Assembly (NCBI GenBank): GCA_016218065.1
Contig: JACRFA010000179.1
Span: forward strand, 1 to 38,134
Length of the DNA stretch: 38,134 nt
Reading direction: 5' to 3'
Origin: Ignavibacteriota bacterium
Lineage (GTDB): Bacteria > Bacteroidota > Ignavibacteria > UBA10030 > UBA6906
In this document: in pieces, positions 1-9,712 of the stretch
Numbering within the stretch: the first letter of the stretch is position 1
Layout: each line of letters starts with the position of its first letter
The notes under the pieces: generated by a model
The model's database searches: none
What the model saw: only the letters and a program-made list of their open reading frames with translations
Told to the model about the DNA's origin: nothing
Program-made: the position numbers and the translations under genes

Positions 1-1704
1 CAGAGATTCCCGTACGCCGCTGTGCAGGCGCTTCTCCTCTGGTTGTCATTCATCATCTGCTTCATTGCCGGCGCTCATGTCGTTCAAACCCGGCGCGATG
101 TGCAGTTCTTTCTTCGTGTGCTGCTCATCGTCAGCGCGGCTGCGAGTCTCGTCGCTGTCATCCAATATGCGTTCACCGGCGAGATGCGGCTCGATTTTTT
201 CATTGGGGCCGAACAAAGGATCATATCAACATTTGGCAACGCGACATTCTTCAGCAGCTACATCGTTCTCGTCGTTCCACTCTTCCTTGCGGCCGTCATG
301 CACTCCGGCTCAGCGCGATGGTTGCGTGTGTCAAGCGGCGTGCTTGTCGCCGTCTTATTGTTGCTGCTCATTCTGACTGCAACTCGCACGAGCCTTGTTG
401 CTCTTGTTCTCTCGCTGGTTGTGTTCTTCGCCAGAGTGGGCGAGCGATCCCGCAAGATCACAATCTTCTCGGCAATGGCACTCGTTTTTCTTCTCGGGAT
501 TGGCTTGGTTGCCTTTCCAAAGCTCGGCGAACGTTTTGCCGATTCGCTGGCTTCGAATTCAACGCTTCTTCGCCGCGTACAATTTTGGGAAGCAGGATGG
601 AAAGCATTCGCCGACGCGCCGCTCGTCGGTCACGGCATCGGCAGTTATGAAACCACCATGCTCAGTTATCGTCCGTCCGATTATTGGATTTCCAGCGGCG
701 AAGACGTAACGCAGCACGCGCACAATGAATTCATTGAAGTGCTGGCTGAGACTGGCATCATCGGATTTCTTGCGTACGGCGTTCTGGTTGTGTATGCCGT
801 GCGAAAGGGATTGCGTTCACTGAAATCGTTGCGACACCGCGAGCGTCTTTTTGTGTGGGGGATTGTTTGCTCGCTGCTGGGAATCGCGATCGACGGACTT
901 GCGAGTATCTCCTTGCGGACCGCGCCCGTGGGAGCGCTCGCGTGGTTTCTGCTGGGACTACTTGCTTCTTCGTGGCCGAAAGAGGAGAAAGGCGCGGCGC
1001 CTGTTCTCCGCAAGTCAGTCGGCTGGGAATGGATTGCCGCAGTCGCATGGATACTTTTTGCAGTTTGGTACACGCCTGACCAACTGAATCTCATTCGCTC
1101 GAGTCAGCATGAGATTGAAGGAATGCTTTCGAAGTACGAACACAACCTTCCCGCCAGAATACGGGAGTATGAAGCCGCAGTGCAGCTCGCGCCACACGAT
1201 GCGCAAAAACTTTCGCGGCTCATTGCCGTGCTTGTTAAGATTGGCAACTATGAACAGGCGCTGAACTACACTGAGCAGTTGCAGCGCCAAATCCCAATCT
1301 ACCCTAAATCAAATTTTCAGGAAGCAATCGCGGCATTCTCCCTCCGTCGCTATCATGAGGCAATTGATGCCGCGCGTGCAGAAATTCGTCTGCGCGATCA
1401 CCCTGATGCGTTCTTCGTGCTTGCGAGAAGTCACGCCCGACTCAACGATACGGTCGGCGAACGGCAGGCGTTGCTCGGACTTCTCGACGCCGACCTGCGA
1501 GGCAACACGGCCTTGCATCTGAACCCGACGTCGCAGCGTTTGCTGGACCTGATGCGCTCGGCCGAGGAACGCAAGACGCTCGACAGCATCTACAGAAATC
1601 TCCACATGCAATTCCCCGACAAAACCGTCGTGCAGCAAACACTGCACACACTCGATTCGTTGGCGGCGCAGGATGCCGCTGCAATCAACCGGCGCTTCCC
1701 ATAA
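1..1704 (+). CDS. O-antigen ligase family membrane protein with C-terminal TPR repeats (5' end outside window)
   Basis: The frame is open to the first base of the window, so the N-terminus is missing; the GTG at 22 is only an internal candidate start. The visible part has many hydrophobic segments (about 9-10 in the first 360 residues), a TRTSL motif after a membrane segment (around residue 120), and a periplasmic loop ending in the HAHNEFIEVLAETGIIGF signature (around residue 235). This is the Wzy_C/WaaL-type O-antigen ligase or polymerase hallmark. A last membrane helix (about 335-350) is followed by a soluble C-terminal part of about 200 residues with helical pairs of TPR type (for example the NYEQALNYTEQL and RYHEAIDAARAEI helices). 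Known family role: transfer or polymerisation of undecaprenyl-linked glycans at the periplasmic face; TPR-tailed versions are common in FCB bacteria. Which glycan is made cannot be told. It converges on rlmD with 112 bp between the stop codons. Confidence 0.82.
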   Translation, partial: QRFPYAAVQALLLWLSFIICFIAGAHVVQTRRDVQFFLRVLLIVSAAASLVAVIQYAFTGEMRLDFFIGAEQRIISTFGNATFFSSYIVLVVPLFLAAVMHSGSARWLRVSSGVLVAVLLLLLILTATRTSLVALVLSLVVFFARVGERSRKITIFSAMALVFLLGIGLVAFPKLGERFADSLASNSTLLRRVQFWEAGWKAFADAPLVGHGIGSYETTMLSYRPSDYWISSGEDVTQHAHNEFIEVLAETGIIGFLAYGVLVVYAVRKGLRSLKSLRHRERLFVWGIVCSLLGIAIDGLASISLRTAPVGALAWFLLGLLASSWPKEEKGAAPVLRKSVGWEWIAAVAWILFAVWYTPDQLNLIRSSQHEIEGMLSKYEHNLPARIREYEAAVQLAPHDAQKLSRLIAVLVKIGNYEQALNYTEQLQRQIPIYPKSNFQEAIAAFSLRRYHEAIDAARAEIRLRDHPDAFFVLARSHARLNDTVGERQALLGLLDADLRGNTALHLNPTSQRLLDLMRSAEERKTLDSIYRNLHMQFPDKTVVQQTLHTLDSLAAQDAAAINRRFP

Positions 1705-1816
1705 TCGCAAAGCCTCGACGATCTTCCCCGACAAGACGCTGATGCGGGACAACAAAGAAGCCGAAGCTGAATGACGTTCCGAAGGAGAGAATTCGAAACT
1801 GGAAGTACGTGCTGGG

Positions 1817-3244
1817 TCAGGGTCGGAGCTTGAGCGACACGACGTTCTCGATGTGGTAGGTGTGAGGGAACATGTCCACGGGCTGCACTTCAACGAGTTC
1901 GTATCCGGTTTCGTTGCATATCAACTTGAGATCGCGTGCTTGCGTCGCGGGATTGCAACTGACGTACACAATACGCTCGGGACGCATCTCGACAACTTCT
2001 CGCACAACTTTCTCGTGCATGCCTGCCCGCGGCGGGTCAATGATCATCACATTGGGTTTCGGATGGTTGCCGAGCCATGCAGTGTCTTTCGTGAGTCGAT
2101 CTTTCAGGTCGCCGAGAATGAATGTGCAATTGGTAACGCAGTTTGCCTCGGCGTTCTTCTTCGCATCTTCGACAGCAGCCTCGACATTTTCCACTCCGAC
2201 AACTTCCTTCACTGAATCCGCAATATGCAGCGCGATCGTCCCAGTTCCCGAATAAAGATCAAAGACAACATCGTCGGGCGAGAGCTGCGCCATGCGCGTT
2301 GCAACGTCGTACAGACGCTCCGCTTGCTTCGTGTTCGTCTGAAAGAAGGAGTTCGCCGAGATGCGGTACGTACGTTTCCCAATCTTCTCCGTGACGAAGC
2401 CGGGACCGTGATACACCTTTTCGTAATCGCCGATGGCAACTTGCGACTTACGTTGGGTGATGTTGTTGACGATGGTAGTGATGGAAGGAAAAGCAGCGAA
2501 GAGCGTAGAGCTGAGAGCCACGAGCAACTCGGGAGTATCCTCAGAGGTCACGAGATTCACCATCAGCTCGTTCGTATGCGCGCTCTGGCGAATGACGAGG
2601 TTACGGAGATAGCCGGTATGTGTGAATGTTGAGTAGATGGAAAGCTGTCGGTCGAGACAGAACTGGCGGACGAGATTCAGAATCTGATTGCTGACGTGAG
2701 ATTGCAGATGGCATTCGTTGATGTCGACGATCTTGTCGAAGCGTTGCGGGATGTGCATGCCCAGAGCGAATGTTTCCCGCTCGGTTCTCGGTTCAGGGTT
2801 CAGGTTTCTCTCGTTCAGTTCTTCTCTTGTTATCCATTTAGTACCAAACGAAAACTCCATCTTGTTGCGATAGAAGTACACATCCTCCGAGCCGATGGTC
2901 GGGTTGACTTGCACGCCCGTGAATCCCCCGATGCGTTCCAGCGCGTCGATCACGTGTTGCCGCTTGAAATCGAGCTGCGCCTGATAGTCCACATGCTGCC
3001 ACTTGCATCCGCCGCATGTGCCGAAATGCGCGCACGGCGGCACGGCTCGCAACGGCGATGACTTCACGACTTCAACAACACTTGCCTCCGCATGCTGCTT
3101 CTTCACTTTGTTGATGCGCACGCGAACTTCATCGCCTGGTACTCCGCCATCAACGAACACCACGAACCCGTCAACGCGTGCAATCGATTTTCCCTCGAAC
3201 GCGAACGACTCAAGTGCGACAACATGCTCTTCGAATTTCTTCAT
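1817..3244 (-). CDS. rlmD: 23S rRNA (uracil(1939)-C5)-methyltransferase RlmD/RumA family
   Basis: A 475-residue S-adenosylmethionine-dependent RNA m5U methyltransferase of the RumA/TrmA fold. It has an N-terminal TRAM-like beta-barrel (residues about 5-62) and an iron-sulfur cluster site made by Cys71, Cys77, Cys80 and probably Cys178. The SAM-binding motif DLYSGTGTIAL lies at 329-339, FFQTN at 300-304, DPPRAG at 403-408 and the catalytic cysteine in VSCNP (Cys430). All key residues are present, so it should be active; which uridine it modifies (1939 or 747) is not proven by sequence. The ATG at 3244 is preceded by AAAGGAAAG. An odd feature is a stretch NLNPEPRTE (147-155) between the RNA-recognition strands, encoded by a heptanucleotide tandem repeat (see 2783-2810). 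The gene appears monocistronic, divergent from the secreted BNR protein at 3505. Confidence 0.93.
   Translation of the reverse strand: MKKFEEHVVALESFAFEGKSIARVDGFVVFVDGGVPGDEVRVRINKVKKQHAEASVVEVVKSSPLRAVPPCAHFGTCGGCKWQHVDYQAQLDFKRQHVIDALERIGGFTGVQVNPTIGSEDVYFYRNKMEFSFGTKWITREELNERNLNPEPRTERETFALGMHIPQRFDKIVDINECHLQSHVSNQILNLVRQFCLDRQLSIYSTFTHTGYLRNLVIRQSAHTNELMVNLVTSEDTPELLVALSSTLFAAFPSITTIVNNITQRKSQVAIGDYEKVYHGPGFVTEKIGKRTYRISANSFFQTNTKQAERLYDVATRMAQLSPDDVVFDLYSGTGTIALHIADSVKEVVGVENVEAAVEDAKKNAEANCVTNCTFILGDLKDRLTKDTAWLGNHPKPNVMIIDPPRAGMHEKVVREVVEMRPERIVYVSCNPATQARDLKLICNETGYELVEVQPVDMFPHTYHIENVVSLKLRP
2783..2810. repeat. Heptanucleotide short tandem repeat inside rlmD (about 4 units)
   Basis: On the plus strand the units are GGTTCTC, GGTTCAG, GGTTCAG and GTTTCTC, four consecutive 7-mers. 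They lie within the rlmD reading frame and encode the NLNPEPRTE stretch in a loop region between conserved blocks. Because 28 is not a multiple of 3, a gain or loss of one unit would shift the frame. Confidence 0.7.
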
Positions 3245-3362
3245 TCTTTCCTTTTGTTCGATCTCGCCTGAAGTTTTCTCTGATCAAAGTACGGGACTCT
3301 GCCATGAATTCCAAGATGACTTGCTACAGACTTGTCAGCAGCAGATTTTTTTCTTTGGTGTC

Positions 3363-3394
3363 TTGACTGAACACGCACATTAAGTGTATCTTTG
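3363..3394 (+). promoter_or_regulatory. Bacteroidota-type promoter for the BNR/T9SS gene
   Basis: TTGACT (3363-3368), an 18-base spacer, then TATCTTTG (3387-3394), which fits the TAnnTTTG -7 element of the Bacteroidota primary sigma factor exactly. The start codon at 3505 lies about 105 bases downstream, giving a moderately long leader, and is served by a strong AGGAGG ribosome-binding site at 3491-3496 with 8-base spacing. Confidence 0.6.
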
Positions 3395-3504
3395 CGCACG
3401 CTATGAAGCGTCTGTGAACTGTTCTTTGTGGTTTTGCCTCTGACGATGAAAACGAGACATCAATTCCATTTACATCACATTTCCATCATAAGGAGGCATC
3501 CACT

Positions 3505-6500
3505 ATGCTCACTCTACCGTTGCATTCTACCAGGCGCGTTTTGGCCTGGCTCATTTCTGCATTTCTGATCTTCACTCCTCACGCAAACGCCCAAACATCT
3601 GCGCGCCAGACGGGCGAAGAAAACGACCCGGATGTTCCTCCATTCGCACGCGGAATTGACAAAGCCGAATATCTTCGACAGCGCGGCGCGTACATTGATA
3701 TGCTTCGCGGTGTGCCGTATGAGACCGCCTACAACCCGCGCGTCAAAGCGATTCTCGAGATGCAGCGGCAACGCGCAGACTTCCGGCAGTCCATCAATGC
3801 AGCAGCGTGGACTTCTCTTGGTCCCGCGCCAATACCGAACGGACAAACAGAGGGAACGACGACTGCAGTCAGCGGACGCACAACAGCAATTGCCATTCAC
3901 CCCACAAACCCCAACATCATTTATGTCGGCACGGCGCAAGGCGGAGTCTATCGATCGCTTGATGGCGGCGCAACATGGACTGCAATCTTTGATGATGCAC
4001 TGTCGTTGGCAATAGGCGCGATAACCATTGCACCTTCGAGCACAACAACCGTCTATGTTGGTACCGGCGAGCCGCAAGGTTCGTGCGACAGTTTCTTCGG
4101 GGTCGGCGTTTATCGCATTACGAATGCGGAAAGCGGAAGCCCGACGCTTTCCGGTCCGTTCAATTCCAACGGCGTGAGCGATGTAATGACCGGCCGCGCC
4201 ATTGGCAACATTGTCGTGCACCCCACAAATGCGGATACAATCTTTGTTAGCACAACGTCCGGCATTGGCGGCATTGGATGCGAAGCATCTGCCAGTCTTC
4301 CCACGCGAGGACTCTATCGGTCGTCCAACGCGCTGACGACTTGCACGTTCACCCAAATGACCACGAGCGGAACAAACGCAAGTCACGTTGACGTTGCGAT
4401 GGATCCCAATAATCCCAATCGTGTGCTGTGTACAGTCAATGGCAGCCCGGGCGGAGTGTACCTTTCGACAAATGCGATGGCATCCATTCCCACCTTCACG
4501 CAGACCCAAAGCCTGACAAGTGTCCGCGCGGAGTTGGCGTTGCACAGCTCTGGTGGAGTTGTCACGGCGTATGTTGCATCGGGCGAATCAAGCGGCCGAC
4601 TGCGACGGTCAGCTGACGGCGGGGCAACGTGGTCTGCCGTGCTCACTGCTGCAAATGGGTACTGCGGCGGCCAGTGCTTTTACAACATCGCGATAGCAGT
4701 CGATCCCACCAATGCAAACAATGTTATGATTGGTGGGAATGTTACGGGCGCATCGACGCGCCTTATTGCCAAATCAACTGACGGCGGCACAACGTTCGTC
4801 AACGTTGCAACGGGAGTGCATGCCGATAATCATGTGGTTCGCTACGCTCCCTCCGATGCATCGGTGCTCTACATGGGAACCGATGGAGGCATTTACAAAT
4901 CCGTCAATGGCGGAACAACGTGGACGAGTCTCAACAGCACTGGCTTCAGCGCAACGCAATTTCAAAGTATCGCGCTTCATCCGACAAACTCGCTGTTCAC
5001 GATTGGCGGAACGCAGGACAACGGGACCGAATGGAGAAAGCCCGACGGATCGTGGACGAGAGCTGATTATGGCGACGGTGGCTATGCACTGATCGACCAG
5101 AACGCTCCGGATGATGTGAACGTTACCATGTATCACACGTACTTCAACCAAACAAACGCGATGGGATACGCACAAGTCCTCACCACGCTGAATGCCAGCG
5201 ACGATCTCTGGGGCTTCTACGGCTGCGGTTTTCTGGGCGCCATTCCCAACGGCATGACGTGTAGCGCAACGGCAATTCTTTTTTACGCACCGATGGCGCT
5301 TGGTCCCGGCAATCCCAACACCGTGTACTTCGGTTCCGACGTTCTTTATCGCTCGCCGAATCTTGGCGTCACAATGACGAAAGTCAGTCAGGAACCGATT
5401 ACTTCTGGCATCGCTATCAGTTCCATCGGCATCTCACCGCAGAATGACAACGTCCGTTTGGTCGGCTTGCGGAATGGCAAAGTGTACGCCACGACGACCG
5501 GTGCTTCGCCGCTTACGAACATATCAAGCGCATCATTTCCCGCGCGCTTTGTCGCCCGGGTTGCGGTTGATCCCAACGACGTCAACACTGCCTACGCGAC
5601 ATTCGGCGGGTTCGGCGTCGCCGCGGGACAACATATCTGGAAAACTACAAACTTGAATGGCGCGCCGCCAACGTGGTCAGCATCGGCAACAGGAATTCCG
5701 GATGTTCCTGTCAACGCGTTCGTTGTCGATCCGACAAACTCCAACAATCTCTTCGCGGGCACCGACATCGGCGTGTATGTTTCGACGGATGCTGGCGCGT
5801 CGTGGCTTCCGTTTGGTACAGGCCTGCCCGTGGCCGCGGTGTTCGATATGGCAATTCATCCCGTGACGCGTGCGCTTCGGGTGGCGACGCACGGACGCGG
5901 CATCTGGGAAATCAGCGGAGCGCCGCTGCCCGTGCAGCTGGCTTCCTTCACGGCGACGATGTACCACCAGAACGATGTTCTTCTTTCGTGGAGAACGCTG
6001 AGCGAGGTGAACAACTATGGTTTCGAAAGTGAGCGTGCGCTGGAGCGACGCGGCCCGTACTACACAATCCCTGGCAGCTTCATTGCGGGTCACGGCACGA
6101 CGTCGATTCCTCACGACTACAGTTACGTTGATACGACGGCGGAACCGCGGACATGGTTCTACCGGCTAAGACAGAGAGACCTGGACGGCTCAGTGCACTT
6201 TTCCGAGCCGGTTGAGATCAACACCCTGACTGGAGTTGCAGCGCAACAACCTCCGGAAGAATTCGGACTCGCGCAGAACTATCCCAATCCGTTCAACCCG
6301 ACAACGAAGATTCGTTACGCATTGCCGGCAGTTACGGACGTATTGCTGGAAGTGTACAACACCCTGGGTCAGCGGGTTGCAACGCTGGTCGATGGAAAAC
6401 AGGGCGCCGGTTATCATGATGTTGAATTCACTGCGTCGGGAATTCCGAGCGGCGTGTATTACTATCGGCTCAAGGCGGGCAACGAGGTTTCGACTCGTAA

Positions 6501-6519
6501 GATGGTTGTGATGAAATGA
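3505..6519 (+). CDS. Secreted BNR/Asp-box beta-propeller protein with type IX secretion sorting domain
   Basis: A 1004-residue exported protein. Residues 1-30 form a Sec signal peptide ending in ANAQ. Residues about 110-800 contain repeated propeller blades with Asp-box motifs (SLDGGATW near 150, SADGGATW near 367, STDGGTTF near 423, SVNGGTTW near 465, STDAGASW near 759), as in sortilin/VPS10-like and sialidase-type propellers. Residues about 810-905 are a beta-sandwich linker of the PVQLASFTA type usual before the sorting domain. The C-terminal 85 residues (from FGLAQNYPNPFNP) are a type A T9SS sorting domain, so the protein should cross the outer membrane by T9SS and be released or anchored at the surface. 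No catalytic residues of a glycosidase can be assigned, so its substrate is unknown. The ATG at 3505 is fixed by AGGAGG at 3491-3496. It ends before a strong hairpin terminator. Confidence 0.88.
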   Translation: MLTLPLHSTRRVLAWLISAFLIFTPHANAQTSARQTGEENDPDVPPFARGIDKAEYLRQRGAYIDMLRGVPYETAYNPRVKAILEMQRQRADFRQSINAAAWTSLGPAPIPNGQTEGTTTAVSGRTTAIAIHPTNPNIIYVGTAQGGVYRSLDGGATWTAIFDDALSLAIGAITIAPSSTTTVYVGTGEPQGSCDSFFGVGVYRITNAESGSPTLSGPFNSNGVSDVMTGRAIGNIVVHPTNADTIFVSTTSGIGGIGCEASASLPTRGLYRSSNALTTCTFTQMTTSGTNASHVDVAMDPNNPNRVLCTVNGSPGGVYLSTNAMASIPTFTQTQSLTSVRAELALHSSGGVVTAYVASGESSGRLRRSADGGATWSAVLTAANGYCGGQCFYNIAIAVDPTNANNVMIGGNVTGASTRLIAKSTDGGTTFVNVATGVHADNHVVRYAPSDASVLYMGTDGGIYKSVNGGTTWTSLNSTGFSATQFQSIALHPTNSLFTIGGTQDNGTEWRKPDGSWTRADYGDGGYALIDQNAPDDVNVTMYHTYFNQTNAMGYAQVLTTLNASDDLWGFYGCGFLGAIPNGMTCSATAILFYAPMALGPGNPNTVYFGSDVLYRSPNLGVTMTKVSQEPITSGIAISSIGISPQNDNVRLVGLRNGKVYATTTGASPLTNISSASFPARFVARVAVDPNDVNTAYATFGGFGVAAGQHIWKTTNLNGAPPTWSASATGIPDVPVNAFVVDPTNSNNLFAGTDIGVYVSTDAGASWLPFGTGLPVAAVFDMAIHPVTRALRVATHGRGIWEISGAPLPVQLASFTATMYHQNDVLLSWRTLSEVNNYGFESERALERRGPYYTIPGSFIAGHGTTSIPHDYSYVDTTAEPRTWFYRLRQRDLDGSVHFSEPVEINTLTGVAAQQPPEEFGLAQNYPNPFNPTTKIRYALPAVTDVLLEVYNTLGQRVATLVDGKQGAGYHDVEFTASGIPSGVYYYRLKAGNEVSTRKMVVMK

Positions 6520-6562
6520 GCGACCTGTCCTAACGGCGAATAAACCGTTGATCGTGAGACGA

Positions 6563-6595
6563 CAAAGCCCAGCATAAGCGCCGGGCTTTGTTGTT
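6563..6595 (+). terminator. Hairpin terminator of the BNR/T9SS gene
   Basis: CAAAGCCC (6563-6570) pairs perfectly with GGGCTTTG (6583-6590) across a 12-base loop and is followed by TTGTT. The stem sequence recurs after the other two sorting-domain genes in this window. Confidence 0.75.
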
Positions 6596-6731
6596 CTCCG
6601 GGCTTCACTCTCCAACTCGCAAACAACGACAACGTGTGTTGCTTCTCCCGCGCCTTCTTGATAAATTTCCTTGCGCGTGCAGCGCGCTATCGGTGTCTCT
6701 CATCGCGGGTCGGTCGAAATCCTGTATTCTT

Positions 6732-7835
6732 ATGATCAGTTCACTTCTTCAAGCGTCAAGCATGGTTGCCATCACGCAAGCTGTGCTGATGGCTATTGCT
6801 TTCCTACGAAACAAGAAGAGTTCGCGGACCAGCAACTACACACTCGCAGTTATGCTCGTTGTTTTTGCCGTGGTCAACGGATGCACGCTGACGCTGAATG
6901 TCTTCGCGCCCGGACTTCAGCCGCCGATCCAGAAGATGGTATTTGTTCTGAGCAATCTCGCGTTCCTCGTCGGTCCGCTTTTATTCTTCTACATTCGTTC
7001 ACTCCTGGATTTGAGTCGTCCTTTCGGCGGGACGGATTGGCTTCACGCCCTTCCCATGCTGGGAGCAATGGCGCTCTCCCTCATCTTCATACCAGGCGAT
7101 AGCTTTCGCGTTTGGCAATACCCCGGTCGAATTGTTATCAGTTCCGGGTTGTTGATACAGAGCTTTGTTTACTGCGCCCTATCGTTCAGGGAGCTTCGAG
7201 CGCACGGCGTGCCGCTGAAGTCGTTCCTCCCGTACATCGACAATGACCGGTTGGCGTGGGTGCGGTTCTTCATCGGCGGGTACATCGTGTTGTGGCTCAT
7301 CCAACTTCAACTCTTCATTGGGTGGGATGTGCTCAAGCATCCAACGTGGTGTCCGTACGCGACGAGTCAGTACTTTGTTGCTGCATTTCTCTTTTTCAAC
7401 GGAATGGTGTATATCGCATTGCGAAAGCCAGCGTTGTTTCATCAACAACAAAAATACAAAACGTCGGTGCTGAAGTTGGCAGATAAGGAACGGTATCGCG
7501 GCGAACTGTTGACGCTTATGATCGGTGAGAAAGTCTATCGCAATTCTGCGTTGACTCTTTCCATGCTCGCGCAAAAGCTTGACATCGCTCCGTGCCATCT
7601 TTCCCAAATCATCAATGAATCGATGAAGGTCAGTTTCCGCGATTTCGTGAACAGATACCGTATCGATGAAAGCAAGAATCTTTTGATACAGCAAGGTCAG
7701 TTTCTCAACATCCTCGGCATTGCTTGCGAGGTTGGCTTCAATTCCAAATCCGCGTTTAACAGCGCCTTCAAGAAACACACAGGCATTACCCCCAAAGAGT
7801 ACCGCAAACAGGCCTTCACCGCCGCCGCGGCGTAG
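6732..7835 (+). CDS. Membrane-anchored AraC-family transcriptional regulator
   Basis: The N-terminal ~230 residues carry about seven hydrophobic helices (for example around residues 10-25, 38-60, 75-95, 105-122 and 135-155), then a short linker. The C-terminal ~105 residues form an AraC/XylS double helix-turn-helix: a first HTH around SMLAQKLDIAPCHLSQIINE and the conserved second part around GIACEVGFNSKSAFNSAFKKHTG. It would act as a one-component regulator whose sensing part sits in the inner membrane; this architecture is common in Bacteroidota. The ligand is unknown. I chose the ATG at 6732 (MISSLLQ), giving 367 residues, because the frame upstream (from 6588) overlaps the preceding terminator and encodes an Arg-rich stretch with no membrane-protein character. 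No good Shine-Dalgarno precedes it. It lies between two T9SS cargo genes, which are plausible but unproven targets. Confidence 0.82.
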   Translation: MISSLLQASSMVAITQAVLMAIAFLRNKKSSRTSNYTLAVMLVVFAVVNGCTLTLNVFAPGLQPPIQKMVFVLSNLAFLVGPLLFFYIRSLLDLSRPFGGTDWLHALPMLGAMALSLIFIPGDSFRVWQYPGRIVISSGLLIQSFVYCALSFRELRAHGVPLKSFLPYIDNDRLAWVRFFIGGYIVLWLIQLQLFIGWDVLKHPTWCPYATSQYFVAAFLFFNGMVYIALRKPALFHQQQKYKTSVLKLADKERYRGELLTLMIGEKVYRNSALTLSMLAQKLDIAPCHLSQIINESMKVSFRDFVNRYRIDESKNLLIQQGQFLNILGIACEVGFNSKSAFNSAFKKHTGITPKEYRKQAFTAAAA

Positions 7836-7983
7836 TGATTCCCCTCCGCCTCTTCTCGAAAAACGTCCTGATATATAAAGTCGGACGATTTCACCGAACA
7901 AGCAGCGTATCTTCTCTGGAAAAAAAACATGAGCCGACCTCAGACAAAGGCCCATGACAATCATCCCAATGAAGGAACGACTG

Positions 7984-9693
7984 ATGAAAAAGCTGACGCT
8001 GACGATTATGCTGTTGATGATAACAACTCATCCCCTGTTTGCAGGAATACTGCGCGTGCCAAGTGAATACTCAACCATTCAAGGCGCAATACATGCCGCG
8101 CGCAATTCCGACACTGTGCTGGTTGCTGAAGGAACGTATTTCGAAAACATCAACTATCGGGGAAAGAACATTGTGGTGGCAAGCAATTACATCTTTACCC
8201 GAAACGTGCAGACAATTGTGAACACGGTGATTGACGGAAGCCACTTTACGAATGGAGATTCTGCCAGCGTTGCGGCTTTTCTGAACAACGAAGATTCGTC
8301 TGCGGTGCTTGACGGTTTCACGCTCACGGGTGGACGTGGAACGCGCTACCAGTTCGGGGCAAATATCGTTCAAGAGGGCGGCGGAATTATTCTCGACAGC
8401 AGCAGAGCAACAATTCGGAACAACATCATCATCAACAACAGTGTCGTTGGTGTGCCGCCCACAAACAGCGGCGGCGGGGGCGGGATTGCAACGATGTATG
8501 GCCAGCCGCGCATTTACAATAATCTCATCGTGTCGAACAAAGCGAGGTACGCCGCCGGAATGGTGCTGAACTGGTCGGGTGCGTACGTGAAGAACAACAT
8601 CATCTACCACAACATCGGCGGGGAGAGTTACGGAGCTGGCGGCATTATGATTTGGAAAGTGCCGGCAAACTCCGCGTTTGTCGAGAACAACACAATCGTC
8701 GGCAACATCTCGGCGCGGGATGCCGGAGGAATTTCTATCGCGCTCACCGGTATTGGCGTTCCACTCGTGAAGAACACTCTTGTGTGGGGAAACAGGCAAA
8801 CAATCGGCGGACAGGTGACGATGCCGGGATACGTCGCGTATTGCGACGTTGAAGATTATTCAAGCGGATCAAATTTCTCTCTTCCTCCATCGTTCGAGGA
8901 AGGTTCATTCCTGCTTCAATCAAACTCTGCGTGTGTCGATCGAGGAGATACCAACACCTCCTGCCTTGATGCACCCGATCCTGCGAATCCATCGAGCGCA
9001 TTGTTTCCCTCGCGCGGCACGCGACGAAATGATGTCGGAGCGTTTGGCGGTTCGTTTGCGAAGGTCCTCCCGTTGCTGAATGTGTTTGATTTCTATCTGT
9101 CGAACACCAGCCCTTCCATACGCTGCAACGTTGGCGCTGTTGGAACCATCGGGGTTGAGTTTCTCAATCTCAGCTCAACAAGGGTGAGTGTAGATAGCAT
9201 CGTCTGTGGCACATCGCTGTTTCACGTTGGCGCTAACATGCATGGACGGATGCTTGGTCCTTTGGAGAACGATACGATTATCGTTTCAGCAATCCCCGTT
9301 GTGGCCGGAAGTTTCCGCGACACGCTGCGAATCTATCACACCGCGACAGGGATCCAGAATCCCGTGCGACTACCGGTTTCGTTAACAGCAGATCCTTCCG
9401 TTGGCGTGAACCTCGAACGCGCGCTTCCGAACAAGTATGCACTCAATCCAAATTATCCCAATCCGTTCAATCCATCGACGCGCATTTCGTACGATGTGCC
9501 TTCGACAAATGACATCAGCATAAAACTGTTCGACATGCTCGGAAGAGAAATCGGAACGCTCGTCAGAGGTGTTCATCAGCCGGGGAAATACTCACTTCGT
9601 TGGGACGCGCAGAATTGCGCAAGTGGAACGTACATTTGCCGAATGCAAGCAGGCGCTTTCACACAGTCAACCAAACTGCTGTTGATGAGATGA
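7984..9693 (+). CDS. Secreted parallel beta-helix protein with type IX secretion sorting domain
   Basis: A 569-residue exported protein. It starts with a signal peptide (MKKLTLTIMLLMITTHPLFAG) and then a right-handed parallel beta-helix of the pectate-lyase/NosD class. The opening SEYSTIQGAIHAARNSDTVL and GTYFENINY motifs are typical of these folds, followed by coils rich in N-N-I-I repeats up to about residue 300. Next comes an immunoglobulin-like region (about 370-470). The final 80 residues (from YALNPNYPNPFNP) are a T9SS type A sorting domain. Most proteins of this kind bind or cleave polysaccharide, but no catalytic site can be assigned. The ATG at 7984 is preferred over the one at 7954 because AAGGA (7972-7976) is correctly spaced and the signal peptide starts there. 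A terminator follows at 9713-9747. Confidence 0.87.
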   Translation: MKKLTLTIMLLMITTHPLFAGILRVPSEYSTIQGAIHAARNSDTVLVAEGTYFENINYRGKNIVVASNYIFTRNVQTIVNTVIDGSHFTNGDSASVAAFLNNEDSSAVLDGFTLTGGRGTRYQFGANIVQEGGGIILDSSRATIRNNIIINNSVVGVPPTNSGGGGGIATMYGQPRIYNNLIVSNKARYAAGMVLNWSGAYVKNNIIYHNIGGESYGAGGIMIWKVPANSAFVENNTIVGNISARDAGGISIALTGIGVPLVKNTLVWGNRQTIGGQVTMPGYVAYCDVEDYSSGSNFSLPPSFEEGSFLLQSNSACVDRGDTNTSCLDAPDPANPSSALFPSRGTRRNDVGAFGGSFAKVLPLLNVFDFYLSNTSPSIRCNVGAVGTIGVEFLNLSSTRVSVDSIVCGTSLFHVGANMHGRMLGPLENDTIIVSAIPVVAGSFRDTLRIYHTATGIQNPVRLPVSLTADPSVGVNLERALPNKYALNPNYPNPFNPSTRISYDVPSTNDISIKLFDMLGREIGTLVRGVHQPGKYSLRWDAQNCASGTYICRMQAGAFTQSTKLLLMR

Positions 9694-9712
9694 TTGTTGA
9701 AGGATGAAGGTG

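Noticed and set aside
3514-4545. Long minus-strand open frame (343 codons) inside the BNR gene
   Set aside because: It is the shadow of the repetitive BNR coding sequence; the product is Cys/Arg-rich without any family.
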